Source: Aulostomus chinensis (lineage: Eukaryota > Chordata > Actinopteri > Syngnathiformes > Aulostomidae). From it: 64,000 nucleotides of DNA. The translations under genes and the position numbers were made by a program. Location of the stretch: contig JBBMOA010000007.1 of assembly GCA_037954235.1 (NCBI GenBank), positions 23,505,457 through 23,569,456 of the forward strand, in the 5' to 3' direction. The stretch's first letter is position 1; each line of letters starts with the position of its first letter. The notes beneath the pieces are model-generated. The model had not been told where the DNA came from, searched no databases, and was given only the letters and a program-made list of their open reading frames with translations. This document shows positions 24,798-37,185 of this stretch, piece by piece.

Positions 24798-26719
24798 CAT
24801 GTTTGTGTGTGTTTGATACGGTGGCGTGTGTGGACACATGCTGTGCTGTGCCGCTGCTGCACCTGTTACATGTCTTATCACACACATCAATTCATGAAGT
24901 CTTGCAGGTCCCAGTGTCCCAGACACACACACACGCACACACACCTTGATGAATAATTAAAAAGCCAGCCATGTACATAAGAGGCCTGAACACCTGAAGG
25001 AGTGTTTTATCCAAGCGTGTTTGACATGAAGGTGGCGGATGAAACATCTCGTGTTTCCTCACTCATACATTTGGCTTCATGTCAAGGTGAAGGAAGAGTG
25101 ACACATTTTTTTTCCTGTGCACACAAACACCCTGCACCCATTTATAGCAGACTGCTTGCCAGACAAAGGGCAAATTTAAATCTCTTTATTCAACATGAGC
25201 GACTACATCTTTTCAGCACAGATATTTCAGACGGGTACTATTTAGAGGGTTGCCACACAAATTACCACCAAGAAAGTAAAATCATACTTGTGGTACTACC
25301 CTTTGGAAAGTTTTAGTTTTATTTACCGAGGTTTTATTTTTTACTTCACGCCAGTAAAATTATATTTCCTTTTTTTCATTTGTGGGGCACACTGCATTGA
25401 AAAAGTACATCTAAAAGAAACTGAACCTCATTTAATTTCTAACCAGAAAAACAATTCCTCAGTTACCCTGGAAAATTCAAAGCCATCACTCTATTTTCAC
25501 TGGAACTGCTTTTTATTAGGGAACCATGTTTCTAGGAAACCATCAAATTGTTGCTGAAATCTTTAAGAATAATATCAAGAATAAAAAAAAAAAGACAAAT
25601 GAAACCAAATTCTGCAGGGCTGCAGTAGATGCCACCAAGTTAAACATTTCTTCCCCTTCCCTTTTACCTATCTTTTTAAAATCTTTAAAAAAAGAAAATG
25701 CAATTTTTCAAATATCCAATGTCATTAAAAAAATGTAATTACAGTCACTAATAAATGCAAATGGGTTGTGCTGAAGCAGCAAGTATTTCAAATATATCTC
25801 TGTTTGCATAGTTGTTGCATGTCATTGGTGTGTAATTGAGGATGCTGTTATCATGGCAGTCAGAGCACTGAGAGCCATTAACAGACCAGTCTTTTATGAC
25901 GTTCTGTATTATGGATGCCTTGTGCATGCAGTTTCATCAAAGGCCATAAACATCGGCCCAGTCAGCAAACTCAAATCATTATGAGACATTTAAATGTAAT
26001 TATTTATTGATACCAGTTATGATCTACTGCTCTGGCTGCACCACTGTGGCTTTTTATTTTTTAATGTCACGAGGCCTGGTCCCTGAGATTGCCCAGGTTA
26101 ACAGCTGTCTTAACTGTTGCACTGATAATTAATATGTAATCTCAGAAAAGGGACAAGGGATTGCCAATGAACCACAATGCAGGAAATAAAATTAGTTTTG
26201 TCCGTAAGATTTAAGCTCCTCTCACTGACATTCTACTGATTTATTTCCCTGACGTTTGCGCAGCTGATGCCTCTAACCTCCAGCTCCTCGCTGATCTGAC
26301 AACACAATAGCTTTAGTAAAGTTAAAAGTCAACCGAGACATCTGAGCGTTCCTCAATAATTCATAAAAGGGTTTAAGAAATCAACACACATTTGACTAGT
26401 GTAACTACATTCGTAATAAATAGATGGTTTCATGGAGCATGTAAAGTTTTATTGGCCATGTTATGAGAGACTTTGATGTAGTACCAATTAAAGTCTCCCA
26501 CTCTGACATTTGCTATGGCCGAGATTATAAAGCTGTTGAACCGACACATTTTATGAAAGACATTTTTGCTCACTTAAGATTTTATTAGACGACAGGAAGC
26601 CACAGACTGGCTCACACAGCTACAGAGGGCCATGAACTGGAGCTGAGGAAAAGTCATTAAGAGTTCAAGAGCTGTCGAGGGGATATATTAGACCATTTTC
26701 TGAGAAGAAGAGCTCAGGC

Positions 26720-27040
26720 TCCCACTGTCATGCCAAGTCAAACCCTTGACACTTCAGCTGGTATAGTGGCACAGCAGCACATGAAGATGTGACGCGTTTG
26801 CAGATAATTTGGCGAGATGGATTTTTATTCATGAACAGTGTAGCTAATGTGATATTTTGAACAAGTCTTGGAATTCCCACTGGAGACACAGCAGTACTTT
26901 GAGATAAATTTAGCATCAGCAAGCTAACATGCGCACAATCACAATGATAACATCATCCATCGTGTATAGGGTTTAGTTTAGCATTGGCACGACTTTTGCT
27001 AACTAGTTGGCACCTGGAGAGCACATACAACCACTAAGAT
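26720..27040 (-). repeat. GCTAAC-rich dispersed teleost repeat, copy 1 (reverse orientation)
   Basis: It contains TAGCATCAGCAAGCTAACAT, then CAATCACAATGATAAC, GTTTAGTTTAGCATTGGC and ACACAGCAGTACTTTGAG. Reverse-complemented, these match the family of strings (gttagcatgctgatgttagc, aaagtactgctg, gatgggaatg) that I associate with a very common teleost interspersed repeat. The copy is diverged. Its class is unknown to me, and no termini are visible. Confidence 0.5.
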
Positions 27041-27284
27041 GACTTCAGCCAAACCAATTAAAAAATTTAAAAAAAGCTAATTTGTGCTATGTTTAATGGA
27101 TCTTCCCCAAATTTATTGCATTCTTCTTGGCCCTCGCTTCTTTGTCACAAGCCAAAAATGAAATATTGAGCATATGATGTTGCTGCATACAGTTGGGAGT
27201 TTACCCAAATTTTTTACAACTGATCCCCTGGGAAGCATGAACCAGAATGTCAAGCTCAGTATGTCATTAAAAGACATGTTATGG

Positions 27285-27415
27285 TCTCATCTAAATATTT
27301 ATGATACATCTGGAACCTTTGAAAGGACCAGGGTTTAGTGGCATCTAGTGGTCAAGTTGCAGATTGCAGCTAACTGCTAACCCCTCCACCCAGGCTAAAT
27401 CTACTTCTACAACAG
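27285..27415 (+). repeat. Dispersed teleost repeat with GCATCTAGTGGT core
   Basis: ACCAGGGTTTAGTGGCATCT, then AGTGGTCAAGTTGCAGATTG and CAGCTAACTGCTAACCCCTC. This matches a repeat motif I know from teleost intergenic DNA (gcatctagtggtgaggttgcagattgcaaccaactg). Its ends are not defined. Confidence 0.5.
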
Positions 27416-27433
27416 CACACAGGAAATTTCTGC

Positions 27434-27434
<1 letters not shown>

Positions 27435-27468
<34 letters not shown>
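27435..27468 (+). repeat. Microsatellite (AC)n
   Basis: Seventeen units, directly after the GCATCTAGTGGT repeat. Confidence 0.9.
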
Positions 27469-27471
<3 letters not shown>

Positions 27472-28489
27472 TCATATTTGCCTGACATCAGCAGCTTTGC
27501 CCATCCACTTGTTGAAATTCCCTTTTTTTGTTAGTTATTCGATTCTCAAATCGTTCAATCAACAGACTAAGTTGACAAACCTGCTGCTAAAGTGGCTTGA
27601 ATGACTACAAGAGGGTAATGGTGAAGGTTTTGTGAATTCCTGTGAGTGTTAACTGTCACCCAGTATCACTACTAAAAGCCCTCCTACTGTTTATTTAAGA
27701 CACTGGAGGGTTAGATCAGTAAAAACCAAATGGCAGGAACTTCCTGGATGTAAAATTGGATAAGGTTCCACAGGGAGATCGGTTTCTTGTTCTGTTCCCA
27801 CTTTTAAATGCTTGCAATATGTGACCACACTGTGATATTGCAGGGAATCAAAGGAAAACTAATTAAAAGCAGCAGGGAAGTAGCTTTGAGTTTGTGTAAT
27901 GGTTGTGGACTTGCTGAAAAATATTGGATTTGGTTTTGCTGATACCCAATATATTGCAACTGAAGTATTATTTAAATTTTGTACTTATTGAAAAATGCAT
28001 ACAAACATTGTTATAAATATTGATATTGACTGAAATAGCGTTGATATAAACATGAGCCAACTGACTGATGAAAAATGACTCGTATCTGCACATACCAATG
28101 ATGTTGGGGTTTACTCGTGCATCACTAGTTTTCAGCATCTTTCTGATGAATAATGCTCCATCTTGCATGAGAAGTGGTTTGACTGTTTTGGATCACCTAC
28201 AGTTTAATCTCCCACACACTCCCTGTATCTCCTCCTGGTGCTACTATATTTCACAGCGGTGGCCAACAGTAGCACATCTATTTTTAGTCACTTCTAGCTC
28301 ACTCTTGCTGTGCTGTCTCTATCAAGGTTGAATAAGCAATCAAATCAATCAAAATGCTATCTTTCTGTTGAAAGGAAAAAAAGGGGGGAAAAATGCACTC
28401 AGCCTGGTGAGGGACCTGTTATTTTTCAAAAGAGCATTCCAGTTTATATATTACATCAACTTTTTATCTGTCGTGAAGCATGACTGGAT

Positions 28490-28740
28490 GTGGGGTAGGA
28501 TCAAAAGAGGTCCACCTGATTATAGACGGATCTAGAAGGATCGGCTAGCCTGGCCAGATAAAAGATGGTCGCAGTGCAGGGACAAGATCCATCCATCAGA
28601 CATGGAGGTGGCATGTCAGCTACCTTCCCACCACGGTGCAGCACTGACTGATGGCTCTGCCATTGACATGAAGACATCTGAGGGGCTGTCATTGCCAACC
28701 CTCCCCCTGTAGTGGGCACTAGCTAATAAAAATCAATGGG
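28490..28740. other. Candidate conserved noncoding block
   Basis: A complex, non-repetitive sequence of balanced composition with no domain-bearing frame, between AT-rich flanks. Regulatory function is inferred from composition only. Confidence 0.25.
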
Positions 28741-29199
28741 AATGAGCAGCCAGAGAGACAATGGGCAGACAAGAAGTTAACCTTGATATACCAGGAAGTT
28801 ACTCTAAGTTTGTAGCTTGAGTCGTCTTTGACCCTGTAGGAGGGTACAACAGCATTAGTTTCCTTAAGAGCCTGTCAAGATAATCTCGCTGTGCTGCACC
28901 AGAAAGTCAGTGAATATTGAGATTGTATGTTGTGCAGGCGAAAAGCTGCATGGAAGCAAAATAATGGAAAATAATAAGGGTGTTATGTTTGAATTCTTTT
29001 TTAATTAGTCAATCTGTGGCAGTGCGTGCCTATTTACCATCTGTGGAGTGTGTGGTTCATTACCTTACTGTGCCTGATTTTGTCACAAGTCTGAATAGAG
29101 ATGGGGCCATGCAAAAAACGCTCACGTGTGTATAGTCTTAATGCTCTGTCTAATTGAGATGGATATGTTTTTAATGACCACCATCGTTTGGTTGCTGGC

Positions 29200-29480
29200 T
29201 CAAGTGATATAATGCAGAGGGAGGGAGAGAGGAGAGCATGCAGCGCTAATAAGGATGCCGAAGATTACTGTTAAAGCTCATATTTGTATTTCATTTGATT
29301 TCTGTGCCCGTGTCAGAGAGCATTTTTCCTCTGTTTTAATGGGGGGTGGCAGTAATTGCAAGTCTAATGGAGGTTCTCTCTCCAGCTAGTTAGCTCAACA
29401 GCGGTGGCTCGCTGCTCAGTTCTACAGCTAAGGGAGGGCACGGGTGTTCATTGTTGGAAAGAGGTGACATTAAGAGCTAA
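29200..29480. other. Candidate conserved noncoding block
   Basis: Non-repetitive, containing AGCGCTAATAAGGATGCCG and GGCAGTAATTGCAAGTCTAA (a homeodomain-type TAATT core). No coding signal. Inference from composition and motif content only. Confidence 0.28.
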
Positions 29481-29763
29481 TTTTACTGTACGCTGTTTGA
29501 CAAAGTGCTAACCCTTCTTGTTATTGACAGAACTGGATCCTCAGGAGGATTGCTTCTGCTTATTAAGGGCATGCACATTGCTCCATTTGAGGATTAAAAG
29601 ATAAACATAATTAATCCTCTTTGGCTCGATAAATTGCTGTATTAATGTTGATAGCATCTCACTGAGGCCATAACAGTCTGCCATCGTGAAAGAGCTGTTG
29701 GATGATCAATGTGTTGCACAAACCTGATTGCAAAAACACCACAAAATGGGTATGATTTTTTTC

Positions 29764-29766
<3 letters not shown>

Positions 29767-29813
<47 letters not shown>
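29767..29813 (+). repeat. Microsatellite (GT)n
   Basis: About 23 uninterrupted units. Confidence 0.93.
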
Positions 29814-29815
<2 letters not shown>

Positions 29816-31174
29816 AGGCACTATAATTGTGACCAGCAGAGAAATTGGCTGACCCACAACATATGGGCTCTGATCTGACCGATGGACCAGAGTGTCGAGT
29901 GTGTCACAGGGCCTCATGTACCACAAGAGATATGGGAGTGTGACGGCTGCAGATCATTAGGATCCTGCAGCTGGGAGAATAGCCTTCAGTCAAGCATTTA
30001 TCTCTGGTTGTAGGCACCACAGCTGAAAAGTCTTTGTTCGCCCTCAGTACCACTGATGGAAGCCATTCCTTTTCCATGTCCTCTGAAATCAATGTGAAGA
30101 ATGATTCTGTCAACCTTTCTTCAGTCTCCTTCCTGCTGGAGTGAAAAAAAGGTGACTCCTTTTCACCTTGATTTAAAAAAAAAAAAATGTACAGATTTTC
30201 CTCAAATGTTGCTTAATTACAGATGCACATATCTTGTTATCCAGTCGTCCTCCTCTCGCTCTCATTTTTTTTCTTTTTTACAAGCCACCGTTCAATTAGC
30301 TCTGTTATCACCAGGCTGGGGCTTAACCCGAGGCCGCAGCCAGACGGAGCTCAGCCGTCATTTCTCAGACCGCGTCGCATTCGAGAATGTGACACAAGGA
30401 GATGCTGGATTTGATTTGAGGCAGGATATTTTGAAGTCTGTGAAGAAATAATGCTCGTCTACAATGGAAATGTCATTGGCTTGCCCTTTATGTTTATGGA
30501 TGGGAGGCCTTGTTGTGAATGACTATAACAGGAACACTGTCACTGGAGAGTTATTAGACGTAAGAGACGATCACATTGTCCTCTGCAGGGGGGATAGAAC
30601 AGTCCTTAAAAATAAGGTACTTTAAATGATAGAATACAAAAACACCCTGGACACGTTTAGTTTCTATCATTGTGTTACTACACAAACAAAGTTGGACTGC
30701 TTCTGTTTGTTGTTTCAGGGTTGATGAGTTCAAAGTCTTTCACTGCAATCAAACATTGGACACAATGTTGGGGCACTGACTCATAACTCCTGCTGGCAGT
30801 GCTGCTTTTCAGGGGATATTTCCTGTTTGTTTGGAGTTTTCTTAAACTGCTGTTTCCAGGTTTGTTTGTTTTTTGGCTCTAATGGGAATTGTTGGGTCTC
30901 TGTATATTTATGAAGCGAGTAGTCCTGAGTGGACATTGTTGAGCTGCTGCAGGACTGAGTCGCACACCTGTGTGTCTGTCTTCTTTTATTCTGTTGAGAA
31001 TCGCGAAGCTCCCCACTTGTGAGAACAGCAGAAAAATACAGTCTTTCACTTTGCTCACAGCGGAAAAACATTGTTGCGTTGATAAATTGTCATCATCCAT
31101 GAGATTTGGACATAACATTTCGATTGATTGTTCAGGGTTTTTATACATTGTTTTCCTTTTATCTTGATCTTAAC

Positions 31175-31328
31175 CTTCTCCGGAGCAGGTCAAGCCTACA
31201 GCACACGTTGCCATGGTTATATGTCTTTCTGAAAAGTGAACTACCTTTGTGGCACTGAAAAAAATACGAGGTCGAACTTGAAGGTTACCTGCCAACCTGT
31301 GTACTCTGGTTTGTGATACAGGCCCCAG
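31175..31328 (+). mobile_element. Partial MITE-like fragment
   Basis: It begins CTTCTCCGGAGCAGGTCAAG and ends GGTTTGTGATACAGGCCCCA. Both strings resemble a family of teleost miniature inverted-repeat elements whose ends read like TTTGTAATACGGGCCCC and which carry CTCC(A/G)GAGCAGGTTAA inside. Only one end is recognisable, so this would be a half copy. The class, perhaps PIF/Harbinger, is uncertain. Confidence 0.35.
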
Positions 31329-33189
31329 ATCAGTGCAATTTTTTTTCATCAACATTATCTAAGTCATTCGGGTTTCATCTTGAGATGCACTTTACAAGTA
31401 CAAACACTAAAGAGAGGATGCGGGAAAAAGGTGTCGGGGAAAAACAGACATGGTTGATGCATGAATACAGATGGATGGATTGCTGTGATGTAGTGTTTAT
31501 TTTCAGACTTCATTAATCTGCTTATTTTCTGTTTATTTTATTTAGAAAATTGTGTGGAAGTTACTAAAAATGCCCATTGTAATTTCCTGTAGCTCAAGTT
31601 AAGTGTTGTACACTCTTGCCCACCCATACTCTCGACTGAAATGATCAGTCGAGTGTAAGAATGAACTGGCTCTAATTTAATTTGCTCTATCTATTAATTC
31701 TATCTTAAGGGTATAAATTCTGACCAACTCTCCCTAGTTCCTACGTGTTAACACAAGTTGTTGAGAGCACTTGTTTGAGCCCCTTTTCACATCCAGTAAT
31801 AATATCTACAGAATCTCCCCACATCCCAATCCACCTGTCAGTCATTCATTTAATTTCAGATCACATTTTCATGAGTTGTTGCGAGTGGCTCGGAAGGTGG
31901 CTGTCGTTGGATATAAATGAGATGGCTGCGACTTGCCACGGGTTGCCATGGAGGAGACCTATCTGTAGGGGTTACCAAGCTGGGGGAAAGCAGTGTGTGA
32001 TGGTTCTGGGTTGGTGGGAGAAGTGGGCGGATGAGAGAGGAGGTTAGTAGATATGGAGTTGATTACTTTGCGTTGCCATGGCGGAGGGGGCTAATACGCC
32101 ACTATCCAGCTGGTTTTGCTTGGCTGCAAATCTACTCGATGAATGTGAGGGTGATGAGGATCTTCAATTGAGGATTAGATGGTTTTCATTTCTAAAATGT
32201 GCAAAGCCATCTGCTAGCATGGGATGGCAGTTAACACAGACTTCTTTTTCTTGGTCTGTTTTGTTGTGGTTTGCTTCTTGATTTTCAATTGACCCCATGG
32301 TCAGATGCACATTTGGGCAATAATCACACTAAATGAGATTCTCTCCCAGTCACACATTTTCTGTGTGATTACCCCACTATTCTTATTCTCCTTCAAATAC
32401 TTAATTTCTTGTGCCCTACCCCCCCCATGCCACCCCCCCCCCCACACACACACACACACCCCAGCTTCATGTTTACCTGTGGTGCTTTTCCCTTTGATTG
32501 TCTCTCCCAGCGGTTGATGAGAGTGTTGATTGGCTGGAGGTGGTCTCGGGGGTGAGGTCAGGAGGGCTGGAACTGAGCCGTCCCATCTCACTGTGTCACA
32601 GCAGCCCGCAATCAGGCAAGCAGGATGAGATGATGCGTTCCGTAGTTGCTCACCGTACGCACACACACACGCACACTGTATTTCATTACTTTTGTGCTTG
32701 AACACACAGAGAAAAGTGGGATTGATGTTGGGAGAGAAAACGAGGAGTGAAGAGAGACAGCAGGAGAGGCATAAAAAGAAATCGTAAACAGACACTTTGA
32801 TGGAACATGATGAAATTAAGTCTGACAATAGGGGAAAAAGAAAATATTTGAAAATAGGAAATATAAAGCAAAGAGGGAGAGAGCATAGAATTATTATATA
32901 TTTGTCTGTCTTTCTGACTAATATTCTACCTCATTGATGTTCACTGAGATATTCAGGCCAGGCACGACAAAACACAAATGATAGCATCTCATGTCCTCAG
33001 CTGTGTAATTAAGCGATACCAGTGACAGATATGCATATAATAATATTACCGATGCCATCAAAGGCTGAGGCTTCATTTCCCTGATGCACACAGGAAGAGA
33101 AACAAACATCAGCCATTTGATTCCCTCTCCCTCTTCTGTTTGTCTCCAATCCTGCTGCAAAAGAAGCTATATAGGTCTTCATTATCCAT

Positions 33190-33420
33190 CAGCTGAGGGG
33201 GGACATTAGCATGGAAAAACACAAGGTTATCTTCTCGAGATTAGTTAATTGAAGTTAATCAGAGGCCGTGTTTCCACATGTCGCAGTTGTTGCCAGGGTG
33301 AATTGGTCTTTGTTCCCTTCAAACACCTTTAAGGTTCTTAATTAAGCATCCTGACACCCTGACGCGGGGCCGCTCCTCCTCATCGGCCTTGACAGTTAAT
33401 TACAGCGTGAGAGAGGGAAG
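33190..33420. other. Candidate conserved noncoding block
   Basis: It carries several AATTA/TTAATT cores (GATTAGTTAATTGAAGTTAA; TTCTTAATTAAGCATCC; GACAGTTAATTACAGCG), typical homeodomain-binding cores, within otherwise complex sequence. The block is not repetitive and not coding. Enhancer function is inference. Confidence 0.3.
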
Positions 33421-34261
33421 TGCGCTACAACACTGGCATCCACCTGATCTGATAACACACCTCAGTAAGAAGGGACACGTATGCTTGTTCTCTACCGCTT
33501 TGATGAACTGAAGTGAAGTTGCACAAGGAGAATGTGTGTGCATACTGGGGAGAATCCGCTGTCTTTACTTTTTCTGCCTTTGGGAAATTCATATGCAATG
33601 TTAGGAAACTTGTTGATTGTGCCTTTTTGTTCTTGTTGTTTATGCTTAATTGCCTTTTTTCTTTTTTTAAATGTGCAATGTCTGCATCAGAATCAGAAAT
33701 ATTCTTAGATAAACATACAGTGCAGAAGTTTTTGTCCCAACTGGCTCAGGATAGAAATCCTGCTGGAGTTTTCTCGCCTTCATGAATTTTATATGCTTCG
33801 TTCCCCACAGTTCTTTACCATCATTCAAGTCTCCCAGAGGAATTTCTGGAGCTGTTTCAGATTTCCCAGAGGTGTACATTGGAAAGCTCAGTCAGAGAAG
33901 CTAAAAAGGATGTGTACAGAAATAGCAATAAATTAAATAAATGGGCCACTTTAAAGGAAATGTACTTTGCTTGATAAAGATAAATTATGTAGGGCAAAGA
34001 AACACTTCATCATTAGCAATGCTGTGTTATTGATCATGAAAACCAAAATATTTTCAGCTTATTAAATGTTACGTACGGAGATCTCGTAACTGCCATTCGT
34101 AGTTCGATGCTGTACAGTCATAGCTACGGTGATGTTTATCACCCACATGTAATGACATCTTATCCTCAATGTCCTTTATGTATAAACTTAGTTAGTAATC
34201 ATTCCTTTGTAAAGCAAAACTCTGATTTTTCTCTTGGATTCATTTGTTATTCGTGATTCAT

Positions 34262-34800
34262 TCGTTGATGTGACAACGCACTCTCACAAGCATCCACTGT
34301 GACTCAAGGATGGACCGAAAGGATTTTGGTGGTCAGAGGTCAAGGGTCACTCTCACCTCACATTAACCTTTTCTTAAAAATATGATGCAAACGTCCCCAT
34401 GGAGTCATCAGGCTGACCTTGGTGGTTTAAGGTGAAAGTCACCGTGACACAACGTGGAGGCATACATCAGAACACGCTGTTACTACTAGATGGGGAACAT
34501 AGGAAACACATCTTTTGTCGCCTCCTACATTAATATTTTAGTGCGAGGTCCATTCTGTCATCGTATACTGTGAAATTCAGTGTTTTTTTTCAATCGCTTC
34601 CATATCATGTGACCTTGGGGCACTAAATCAGTCCGATCTATTTGGTTGATCTGGTAGGAATGACTTGAGAGAATTTCTCCAAAGTTAACTCAGATGTCTG
34701 CTGGAATGGATGATTTAAAAAAGATTTCAGTGGTCAAAGGTGAAAGGTCAAGGTCACTGTAAGGGGCGTTCATGACTTCAGCACACAATCACAATCCATT
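34262..34800 (+). repeat. AGGTCA-rich dispersed teleost repeat, about three diverged units
   Basis: Repeated phrases: ACTCAAGGATGGACCGAAAG plus TTTTGGTGGTCAGAGGTCAA (about 34304-34346); CAAACGTCCCCATGGAGTCA plus GGTTTAAGGTGAAAGTCACC (about 34389-34444); and AATGGATGATTTAAAAAAGA plus GTGGTCAAAGGTGAAAGGTC (about 34704-34749). They are diverged versions of one phrase (cgtccacttggactcaaggatg...ttggtggtcaaaggtcaaggtcactgtgacctc) that I know as an abundant teleost tandem/dispersed repeat. A further copy is at 63560-63730. Confidence 0.6.
34731..34756 (+). promoter_or_regulatory. Cluster of four nuclear-receptor-type half-sites
   Basis: TGGTCA-a-AGGTGA-a-AGGTCA-AGGTCA: three spacings of the DR1/DR1/DR0 kind, plus the extended half-site TCAAGGTCA used by ERR/SF-1-type receptors. 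The motif is read directly from the sequence. Binding is untested, and the array is part of a repeat. Confidence 0.35.
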
Positions 34801-35469
34801 ACTTCTAGTCTCTCCTTCTAAGGAAAAGGTAGGACCAAATGTGTCTGACTTGGAACTTTTTGTTTTGTCACTACCACTGAGTCAAGAATCCTTCACTAAT
34901 CCTTGCATGCAGTTTATTCAGTGCGTGATGTTAAAAACTGCGTTGTATGCTTAATAAACCCCAGACACTATGTTTTATTGCTTCGCATTAGATCTGCAGG
35001 TCAGCAAATAGACCTAATGGTGCAAAAAATCAACATAAAACAGGGACCATATGCAGTGTCTTGTGCCTGGATGTTTATGAGCCCTGAGATGGAGATACAG
35101 TAAATCACCCCTTACAATCAGGGCCATTGCCATTGGTCGCGTATGAGATGAGTTATATGAGTTATATTCCTCATATCGCTTGGCTGTCATCCCCTTCATT
35201 CAAGCCCCCCCCAACCAATGCGAGGCTATCAGCAGCGACCTTGCCAGTGCTCTCCAGCTCCAGGTGGAAGTGATAGATACTCACCTTCCATGACAGCCGG
35301 GCCTCTTTGTATAAGAAAAGCCATATTGATTCATGAGCCAATAAATACAGACACAAGCGGTTTTGCCACAGCTACTCCTCCCCCTCTATTTGGGTCCCTC
35401 TTCTTTTTTTCTTCCTCTTTTTGTCCACTCGGTGAGAGACTCCAGTAAAATCCCTGGGTCTTATCTGTG

Positions 35470-35700
35470 GATCTGCAGTGTGTGCCAGGCTTGATGGCAG
35501 AAACAATGGACGGTCAGCGGGAGGTGGCGCATCAGCCACCGATGCTGGGGTCTTATCACGGTGTGCTCCATCAGTGGCTGCCAATCAGGCAGCTCTCAGA
35601 CCACCCGCAGAAAGAATGGCCTCAGCCTTGTGTTTATGAGATAACCAGACAGCCATCCTCCCATCCTAAAGGCTCCCTCTGCTCTATGGATTAAATATCG
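35470..35700. other. Candidate conserved noncoding block
   Basis: A GC-balanced, non-repetitive stretch with ATCAGTGGCTGCCAATCAGG (an inverted CCAAT-type ATTGG core) and no splice signals framing an exon. The frame at 35467-35694 is open but has no recognisable domain. Regulatory role is inferred. Confidence 0.3.
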
Positions 35701-37127
35701 ATCATAACAATCCTAAAATGGAGTCATTATTTTCTCCGTGTGCCATTATAGAGGTCTCTGCTGCATGGTGGATGGCCACTTGTAGCAAATTTATATTACT
35801 GTCATATCTCACACTCAATAGCTGTTTTACCTGCTGGCCTTCTTTTATTAAAGTCTCATCGATTTTTAGGGTAAATTCTTTATAATACGCAAGTTGGATA
35901 AAGCGGCATCCTCCATCCCTCCGATCTCAGGAAAATGTTGATCTCAAGCTGGGGATGTTTATCGAACAATTCCTCCTCCAGCCAGAAAAACCTCCTCTAA
36001 CATCTGTCTTTTGTCTGCAGCGGGAAAACGTTTAATAGGCGTTCAGTTCCAGGTACCAAACCCAAACATGAGTATTTATCAAACCTGGGCTATGACGTGC
36101 AACTTTATGTCAGCTTGGTCACAAATTCAACCTGTCTGCATTCAAGCAGGACTCAGAGACCCTTCAGCGTGCAGTGAGACTGAAGAACAACCTGGAACAA
36201 AACAAACAAACAAAAAAGTAACCACAGAAACATTGACTACCCTCCATGCTGCTCTCTAATTTTCTGTTTATTTACCTTTTTTTCTGGAGCATTTAAGATG
36301 TTGAAGGAGATGCACCACAAAAACAAGACAAAAAAGGAAAGTCAACTCGTCTCCTCATAGTGGGTGAGGGGTCAGCCGGTTTCTTTCAGCAGGTTTACTT
36401 GAATTTCAAAACCACGCATGTTTGCAGTGGAAAATATGAAATCCAAATACAAGTTGAAAAAAGCCTGCACTAAATATTTCACACTCAACAGCTATCCAGT
36501 GAATTACAAGCGAGTGTCCTTATCTATCATAAAAAACAAGGAAATGCGGACGTCTTCAGCGTGACCAGAGGGTGAAACCCTGGCCCTCTGCTTCATCCCT
36601 GGGGACGTAAGTGCTACAGACGTTTCCTACATTTCACAGAACACCAATGCAGCATCTCGCATTAAAAGTGTTACCTGTACAGATAAAAAAAACATTTGTA
36701 ATCTATCTAAAAGCATGGTAAAGCTCACAGTGCATTGAGTGACGATACATTCACATTCTTCAGGCCTGCACGGTCCTGTTCGGTTTTCAGAATGTCACCG
36801 TTTTATTTCATCGGTTTAACTGTGCAGACGTGTATGCTATCGCCACAGGAACCAATACGCATTAGACTTGGTTAACCATGCAAGAAAATGCAATTCATTG
36901 TGCCTAGCCTCCAATATGATAAACAAATGTACTTGGACAGATGGTAGCCTTAAATTTTTAAAATATCATGAATCTTAATTTGGATTATTACTGCCTGCGT
37001 TTACAGTCCATGTGCGTTACAATTTTCATTCTTTCTGGATGATTTTTGCCAGCGAAATGTGCCTCCTGGTTCGTATACAATCTCCTCTGGAAATACCGGG
37101 TGGCTGCCGGTAAGTGCTGTGATGGAG

Positions 37128-37146
37128 TCTCTCTCTCTCTCTCTCA

Positions 37147-37183
<37 letters not shown>
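37128..37183 (+). repeat. Compound microsatellite (TC)n(AC)n
   Basis: About nine TC units pass into about 17 AC units. It supplies the SLSLSLTHTHTH reading of this stretch and its antisense. Confidence 0.9.

Positions 37184-37185
<2 letters not shown>

Noticed and set aside
32301..32828. 175-codon minus-strand frame
   Set aside because: It crosses CA and C runs (GVCVCVWGGGW), has no domain and no codon bias. Chance frame.
33811..33971. Stop-free stretch after a CCCCACAG acceptor reading SLPEEFLELFQISQRCTLES
   Set aside because: No donor or homology could be named, and a second frame is also open over the same DNA. About 50 stop-free codons are expected by chance in a window this size.
36011..36259. 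Frame after a TTTTGTCTGCAG acceptor
   Set aside because: Acceptor-like, but the frame has no domain and ends in low-complexity KQTNKK sequence. No good donor in phase.
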